DNA from: Siphonodentalium dalli
Taxonomy: Eukaryota; Mollusca; Scaphopoda; Gadilida; Siphonodentaliidae
Assembly (NCBI GenBank): GCA_032622095.1
Contig: CP136069.1
Coordinates: forward strand, 37,548,194 to 37,612,193
DNA length: 64,000 nt
Direction: 5' to 3'
The position numbers were made by a program, and so were the translations under genes. How positions within the stretch are numbered: position 1 is the first letter of the stretch; each line of letters begins with the position of its first letter. Positions 56,844-64,000 of the stretch are shown one piece after another. Below the pieces are notes generated by a model. That model ran no database searches. It was not told the origin of the DNA and saw only the letters and a list, made by a program, of their open reading frames with translations.

Positions 56844-59294
56844 GGGTACGTTCATACGCTGGCAATATTGCACTGCAAACTGCAAAAATGCCAGTTGCAA
56901 AATTGCCAAAACAGATTAATTTCTGCCAGTAACTGTTGTCAACAAATCGGCGTTAGTAGCGGTCATTCACGACAGCGGTTTTTACGTGATTGCTGATCTC
57001 GCTGAGCCGTTTACAACATATTACGAACACAGTGCGTATTGGTATTCTTAGGCCAGTCAAAATAATGCCACTTGGAATGTGAGATCGCCACTTTTTTTGA
57101 TTATTTTTACCCCACGCACGACTTTCGCCCAATTTTTGAACAGCTGGACGTGCGTTTGTGACTTGGTTTGCGATGTCTATAGATAGACAAATGGTGGAAC
57201 AAGAAGAATCCACAAGGATAGCCCCGTTGCTACATGGGGAATTTTTGAACAGCTGGACAGGCGTATCTGACTTGATTTGTGATTTCTAGATGGAATCCAC
57301 AAGGATAACCCCGTGGCTGCTATGGTTATGCCTACGCAGGCGATTTAGCAATCAAATATGACCTTTTTTTGAAATTATTTTGACCCCACGCACGACTTAC
57401 GCCCAATTTATGAACAGCTGGACAGGGGTATGTGAACCATTTTGTTTTTTTATAGATGGACTAGTGGTGGTACAAGAAGAATCCAAAAGGATAACCCCGT
57501 GGCTGCTATGGTTATGCCTACGCAGGCGAATTAGCAACGAAAAATTACCTTTTTTTCATTATATTGACCCCACGCACGACTTTCGCCCAATTTTTGAACA
57601 GCTGGACGTGCGTTTGTGACTTGGTTTGCGATGTCTATAGATAGACAAATGGTGGAACAAGAAGAATCCACAAGGATAGCCCCGTTGCTACATGGGGAAT
57701 TTAGCAACGAACATTGACATGGTTTATCCCTCACACAACTTACACCCATTATTTGAGCAGCTGGACAGGTCTATGTGACCTGTTTTGTGATCATCAGATG
57801 GATTAGAGGCGGTGTAAATCGAATCCACAATGATAGCATCGTGACGGCTATGGTTGTGCCAACGCAGGCGATTTAGCAACATACATTCACAAAAAGACGC
57901 ACATAATCGACCTTAATTTTAAACAGGTACATAAAGTGATTATTTGATTCTGAAATAAGCAGATAATGGAGTCATAGTCGTCATTTTCTGCTATAGCGCG
58001 AGCCACAGTGAAAACACATGTTAATAAGCTTACACCTGAAAAGTCATGGGTTGGCTTATTTGTGTAATTTTCAGCACATAATCTGCTTAGAATGGCCTGA
58101 TTATGAGTAGATAATGTGACTAAAATGTTATTCTTTCAGCATATTATTGACTCAAATTAAGGCGATACTAAGAAGATTATCTACCTAAAACATAGTTAGT
58201 TTAAGCATATAAACGTGCTTATTTTCAGGAGAAGAAGCTGGATTTAGCAACGAAAAATTACCTTATTTTCATTATTTTGACCCCACGCACGACTTACGCC
58301 CAATTTTTGAACAGCTGGACAGGGGTATGTGAACCAGTTTGTGATTTATAGATGGACTAGCGGTCGCACAAGAAGAATCAACAAGGATAGCTCCCTGGCT
58401 GATGTGGTTATGCATACATGAATTTAGCAACGAAAAAGTCCCTATTTTTACCCCACGCGCGACTTTCGCCCAATTTTTGAACAACTGAACGGGTGTATGT
58501 GACTTGGTTTGTGATTTCTAGATGGACTAGTGGTGGCACAAGCAGAATCCACAAGGATATCCCCTTGGCTGTTATGGTTATGTCTACGCAGGCGATTGAG
58601 CAACGAAAAATGATTTGTTTTTCTTTATTTTGACCCCACGCACGACTTACGCCCAATTTTTTAACAGCTGGACAGGGGTATGTGAACCAGTTTGTGATTT
58701 ATGGATGGACTAGTTATCGCACAAGAAGAATCCACAAGAATAGCCCCGTAGATGCTATGGTAATGCCGACGCAGGCGATATAGCAACGAAAACCCACCTT
58801 TTATCATTATGTTGACCCCACGAACGACTTACGCCCAATTTATGAACAGCTGGACAGGCGTATGTCACTTGATTTGTGATTTATAGATGGACTATTGGTG
58901 GCACAAGAAGAATACAAAAGGATAGCCCCATGGTTGGTATTGTCATGCCTACGCAGGCGATTTAGCAAAGAAAAATGACCTTTTTTGCATTATATTGACC
59001 CCACGCACGACATACGCCCAATTTATGAAAAGCTGGACAGGCGTATGTGACTTGATTTGTGATTTATGGATGGACTAGTTGTGGGACACATACACTAGCA
59101 ATTATTGTTAGTGGCCTTGTTCACCGGCAAAGAGGTACTCGTCGTTATCATAAATCATCGTTAATTGTTGACAGCCAGCAACGACGGAGCAAGAGATAGC
59201 CGGCAGCCGGCAAAAATGCCAGCTAACAAAACGACCATCGGGCATGGCATTTTTGCAGTTTGCAGTGTAATTTTTCCAGCGCATGAACGTACCC
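56844..59294. mobile_element. Harbinger-like TIR element filled by a 190-bp array
   Basis: Left end GGGTACGTTCATACGCTGGC and right end mirrored as GCGCATGAACGTACCC, continued by 'gcaaactgcaaaaatgcca' on the left and 'tggcatttttgcagtttgc' on the right. TTA flanks both ends (56841-56843, 59295-59297). TTA duplication and a GGG start fit PIF/Harbinger (inference). The interior has about nine 190-bp units with 'gaccccacgcacgacttacg', 'tttttgaacagctggacagg', 'aagaagaatccacaaggata' and 'atgcctacgcaggcgattta'. Begins 74 bases after the exon 15 donor. No transposase. Confidence 0.78.
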
Positions 59295-59480
59295 TTAATA
59301 ATCGTTTACAATTAATATTTTACTGAATTGCATAAACGCCTTTCTGAGTCCTTAGTTATTGATCACAACTTTATCTATTTAAGGAGGCACCCCATTCATG
59401 AATTATCAAATAAACTCGATTGCCAGCTATCAATTTGAAGAGTAAATTTCTTATCCACCATAACCAATGTAAATTATTAT

Positions 59481-59622
59481 TAGTTATCTTCGGCAACATC
59501 GGGGGTACATGGAGATTTAATATCTGGATGTCGATTTTGAACCCCGAGGCGGAGCCGAGGGGTTCAAAAAGAGACATCCAGGTATTAAATCTCCATGTAC
59601 CCCACGATGTTGCCGGAGATAA
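59481..59622. repeat. Long hairpin (about 62-bp arms)
   Basis: 'gttatcttcggcaacatcgg' on the left pairs with 'gatgttgccggagataacg' on the right, continuing through 'gtacatggagatttaa' / 'ttaaatctccatgtac' and 'ggatgtc' / 'gacatcc'. The loop is the near-palindrome 'gaggcggagccgagg'. Confidence 0.85.
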
Positions 59623-59939
59623 CGATTTTGTCACCACAACAATAACCTTAATTTAACTGTGTTTTCATAGGTTATCCGATTAATTCATACCAATAAGAAT
59701 AATTCAGTATGCAGTAGCTGATCTAAGTATCCGGCGTCAGGTGACGTCAACTTCGGCGTGCGAGAGCAACGTCGCGATTGGTGGAAACTGCCAGTTCAAG
59801 GGTCATTCATATACCCCCGATGTTTCACGTGCTCATATACCCCCGATGTTTGGAGCACGTTCTCTTATAAGTTATACCCCGCTGTCAAGGGTGACGGGGG
59901 ACATGGTGATTTAAATCCGCCGTTTATAATTTATATTTA

Positions 59940-60310
59940 TATACTTACGCTCTTTAAAACACTTCTCCAAATATGTCCGTTATTTCGTCAAAAACACTTT
60001 TTCAAATATCTCCGTTATTTCGTTTATAAAAATAATTTCCTATTTCTATATTTCGCCCTATTTCGCTATTTCGCTGTATTTTCCTATTGCGATTTTTCGT
60101 GCTATTTCGATGTATTTTCATATTTCGCTTTTTCGTTGTATTTCATATTTCGATAATTCGCTATATTTGACATATTATGGGATATGGGATTATATGATAA
60201 CCAACATTCTGATAGTCAATCGAATATATCGTGCCACCCGTGCTCGCGATTAGATGCCACTAGCCATCCAATCGTGAACCTCGATTACATATTGTTTGCT
60301 ATCAAATCCT
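59940..60310 (+). repeat. Dispersed repeat (inverted copy of 8.8-9.1 kb)
   Basis: Collinear with the reverse complement of 8800-9090: 'aaataatttcctatttctat', 'tttgacatattatgggatat', 'atccaatcgtgaacctcgat'. Rich in TTTCG/ATTTCGCTATTTCG sub-repeats. Confidence 0.75.
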
Positions 60311-61200
60311 TGGCATGTTGGCTAACTAGATACTCAAGCAGTAATGTCCGACAATCCCCGGTGATTTCCGAGACCAATGTGTTCATAAACCTATGAACGA
60401 CATTGAAAGTGACGTCACGTTACGTTCATAGGTTATGAACGCATTGAATAAGGGGGCGTTTCTACCGTAACGCTATGGGGAAATCGGAAGAGATATCAGG
60501 TGTATGTATATATAGTACTATAAACACATGTTCACCCTCACAATATGAGAGATACATTCTAATTATGTAAAAAAAAAGGTGGTAAAACAAATTAAAAAAA
60601 CTAAATTTATCAAGGCTGGTCACTGGAGAGCCTGACAGGAAATAGTTGCAGCAAACGCATTCCATTATCTAGTTTATGGGCCCAATTAGGGTTTGCGCCC
60701 AGTTTACAATCTGAAATCATGAATGTCTGCGAGAAAATAAATAAAACAATTTTCCTTGCATATTTAATATTTTTGTGGCCATTTGCAGAAATATTTTTTG
60801 TTGTGTGAAGGACCAAAATTAAAAACAAAAACAAACATAAAACAACATAACTATTATTCAACCACGTTGAATCTGACAGACATAAACACTCAATAATGAT
60901 TCATCTAATCAGACATTATGTTGTTTTATGGTGACTTTTCCTCCAAAAAAAATAGTTAGTTCTGCAAATGGCCGCCGAGAAACTAAAATATGCATTGAAA
61001 AATGTTTTATTTATTTTCTTGCAGGTATTCATGATATCATGCAGATAGTAAAGTGAGCGCGTATTCTGCAATATATTGCAAAGATTCCCTATCAAACTCT
61101 CAAATGACTCTCCTTGAAATTGTTGTTTTTATTTTAAAGAAACCACTTTTTTTTTTACATAATTACAACGCATCTCTCATATTGTGTGTTCTTATAGTAC
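60311..61200. other. No gene; small palindrome at 60385-60438
   Basis: 'ttcataaacctatgaacg' and 'cgttcataggttatgaacg' form a hairpin around 'gacgtcacgt'. Otherwise AT-rich and unassigned. Confidence 0.5.
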
Positions 61201-63985
61201 TACTAGCATGGTTACCCGGCGTTGCCCAGGTTAATGTATGCTGTGGATATTTGTTGGGAATAGAGAATGCTCTTGCTTAAAGTGTTATACATTTTCTCAT
61301 AAATTGTATATTCAAATAGCATCACAAAAAATGATTATTACAGTCATGGAATATAAGTAGTGGCTCACCTTGTCAATTGTCATTCTGTTTATCGCGATTA
61401 ATCCGTTCCACCAATAATGAAGTATTTATTTATTTACAACTGCGTATACATTAGACGTTAAAATATGATACATGAACATCATAAACACATTAGTTCGATA
61501 AAAGATGATAATTGGGTTTTACATATTGAGATGTATCAATCAATCTAGTGGGTTGGAGTAAGATCTCGAGGACACCTGGCTATCATATATCCATGAAGAT
61601 ACAGATGTTTCAAAGAAATTTCCAGGTGCTCCTCTGTTCATGGTGCTATATATTGGCTAAATATTCTTAGTTTAAACGAAATGTTACTGCGCGGATATAT
61701 CAGCTACATGTGCCAGGCACAGAGCGAGATTTTGAGTTGTTTATGTCAGTCGATGAGTCTGTTCTTAAACCCTTGTCAGATGTCAGTATTGGTAGGATCC
61801 TGAAAAGTCTTGTGCTACTAACTGCATTTTCTTGTATATCAGAAGAAACTATATTTGACTGCACACTGTGACCACTATTTTTGAACAGGCCTTCCATATC
61901 TCTTGACAAATTGTAACTTTTTGTGGAAACTGTATTGAATGGAACAAACTAATTTTTTTATTATATATATGCAATCCTCTGACGGTTCGAGGTATCTCAG
62001 TTTGCACGAATATATGTATCTCTTCAATAGAATGATAAATATACGTTTAATGCTTCTTCTAGTTATCTCTTTTTGCTAGCTCATTGTGTGAATGCCTTGA
62101 TTGCCATTCCCATATAAATATGACTGTTAAGAAGATATAATTGTTCAAGTGACTTATGTGGGTCGCCATATGTCGGGATTGTGAAATGTGAACGCCCAAC
62201 TACTTAAAATGATATGGAGATGGCCTGGTGTATATAACTTATATGTGGATATCGGCGAATAGCAATCTTATCAATGATATTGCATATCCGCTCGCCATCC
62301 GTGATGCAAACGACACCAAATGTGATTTAATTCATGGTATATCATTAGAGAAAAACGTGTATGAATTTGGTGGAATTTGGTTTATTAAATCAATTGTTGA
62401 TGTAACGCTGACTCGAACAACGCCATATTGCGAAGGTGATTATGTATTCGTTTGGTGGAAATCAGTGACAAAACTATTTCACCATATTTTTTAAATTTCC
62501 CCTCCCACCAACAGCGTCATTTTAGAAAATTTTAACCCGCACCATTATCTTCCTTGTAAAAAGTTACCCCTCTTAGAACGCCTTGGTGCCATCTCGATTG
62601 TACCGCGTGAAGTTATATATAGAACGCACACAGACAGGCAAAAAGACAGACAGACAGCACGATTTTATTTCTTGTATCATTTGAGAAAAACGTGTCTGAA
62701 TTTGATGGTAATTGGTACTAAAAATATTTTGTATCAGTTTTGGTGACCCTCCCGTCCCTATTTCGGACTCAAGCTGCACACACTAAGACTCATTAGAGAT
62801 TAGAGATGCATATATATGGAATTGCTGAAAATTGGCGAGTATACAAATTCGTATCAAATTTAAGGTCCCCATATCTCTCACCCATAGGGCACCGATTTGG
62901 TGTATCTAAACCACACGATAAGATTCCTCGAATCTGGTGGAAATCGGCACTAAACATATAGATATATTTTTTGTGTCCCTCTCATCTCTATACCCCACTG
63001 ACTCGAATGGCCCAACTTGTGACATCCTTAAACCACACGATTACACTCGTGATATCATGGAGATGATTGTTTATAAGTTTGGTGATAATCGGCGACTAAA
63101 CAAATTTTTTTTATCAAATTTGGTGCCAATCCCCCCCGTCTCCATCTCTCACCCAAACAGCACCACTATGGCGTCTTTAACGCACGATTAGATTCCTCGT
63201 ATCATGGATAAGAACGTGTAGCAATTTGGTGGAAATTGGCGTTAAAAAAATTGTGCATCAATTTTGGTGCCCCTGTCCCTTTCAATGCAACCCTGACTCG
63301 AATGAGGCCACATTTGACAGATAAAAGCCACACCATTATACTCCTCATACCATGGGGATGATTTTGTATAAGTGTGGTGGCAATCGGCGACTTATTATCA
63401 AATTTAGTGCCCACCCCTCCCAATCTCTCATCCAAAAACAACAATTTGGCGTTGTTAAATCGCACAATTAGACTCCTTGTATCATGAAGAAGAATATATA
63501 TCAATTTGGTGGAAATCAGCGCTAAAATTAGTTTGATCAATTTTGGTGCCCCTCATCCCTTCCGTTCAAACGACGCCACTTTTGACATATTTAAACCACA
63601 CCGTTGGATTCTTCATATCATGGGGATGATTATATGTAAGCTTCGTGGCAATCGGCGGCAGAAAAAAAATCTGCCCCCCCCCCCCCTCCGGGCACCCCTG
63701 ACGCGAACGGCGCGACTTTTGCCATATTTAAACCACGCCATTAGATTCCTCATATTATGGGGATGATCATATATAAGTTTGGTGGCAATCGGCGACAAAT
63801 TTTGTTCTGCCCCTCCCCCTTTTCTGTCCCTGACAACAACGGCGTCATAGTCCAGGAGATATTGGTCGACCTCTTCACCCCCCCCCAGGACTTAACTTCA
63901 CCCCACTAATTTTCTTCCTTAAGGTCTCCTCTAATTTTTTTCACTTGTTAACAAGAAAAAAAAGTGGCCGCAGAGACTCCAGACA
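61201..63985 (+). repeat. Element with GC-hairpin head and 150-170 bp tandem units
   Basis: Head-like 'actagcatggttacccggcg' + 'ttgcccaggtt' at 61201. From about 62230 to 63850 diverged units share 'tttggtggaaatcggcg', 'cgaacggcgccac' type phrases, 'aaaccacacgattagattcc' and 'atatcatggggatgattata', with period about 150-170. C-runs at 63674-63687 and 63878-63886. The link between the head and the array is an inference. Confidence 0.7.
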
Positions 63986-64000
63986 AGATGGCGTCCATCA

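Noticed and set aside
58230-58260. Candidate exon after exon 15 (GEEAGFSNEK following ttttcag)
   Set aside because: The frame soon merges with the 190-bp repeat sequence and does not resemble helicase motif V.

Overview
This is an AT-rich, repeat-dense piece of a metazoan nuclear genome. GT-AG introns of up to about 14 kb, decayed LINE reverse-transcriptase fragments, many palindromic MITEs and several satellite arrays all point that way. The style fits a marine invertebrate (a mollusc or another lophotrochozoan, or an invertebrate deuterostome), but the sequence does not let me name a species. I see no operons, rRNA, tRNA or CRISPR.

One host gene explains nearly all the convincing coding sequence, and it lies on the + strand. 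It is an HELZ2-like protein (helicase with zinc finger 2 family) assembled from 15 exons between about 14.8 and 56.8 kb, plus a possible further exon at 1.6 kb. All consecutive exon phases agree. The order of parts is: small alpha-helical/TPR-like exons (14827-24423), a charged linker (25997-32837), a pre-RNB region and the first half of an RNB exoribonuclease domain (exon 7), the second RNB half (exon 8), the family-specific middle region (exon 9), and an SF1 (Upf1-like) helicase from motif Q/Walker A (exons 11-12) through DEAG, GDHKQLRP and QYRM|HP (exons 13-14) to the VLSQYNAQ segment (exon 15). The last helicase motifs and the 3' end are not found before 64,000. Two lesions are visible: a frame break in exon 7 near 34064-34112 and an in-frame TAG in exon 9 at 40282. 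The copy is therefore a young pseudogene, a polymorphic null allele, or an assembly with two local errors.

The rest is a repeat landscape. Region 1-14.8 kb: MITEs, a 125-bp tandem array, 83-bp and 242-bp tandem repeats, a LINE fragment and a (TCA)n tract. 15-33 kb: two clusters of 122-bp arrays, a Tc1/mariner-like TIR element carrying a 68-bp VNTR, a LINE fragment, a 345-bp recent tandem duplication, and the first of three piggyBac-like MITEs. 33-57 kb: the main coding exons with insertions close to splice donors, including a 4-kb 46-bp satellite inside the intron that splits the Walker A motif and a 3.26-kb TIR element that starts 12 bp after a donor. 57-64 kb: a Harbinger-like TIR element filled by a 190-bp array, a long hairpin, and a tandem array of about 150-170 bp that runs nearly to the window end.

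HELZ2 of vertebrates is an interferon-induced helicase with an RNB ribonuclease domain. The invertebrate relative here keeps the RNB catalytic aspartates and the helicase ATPase motifs, which suggests an ancestral RNA-unwinding and RNA-degrading role, possibly in innate defence. That role is inferred from the family and is not shown by the sequence.
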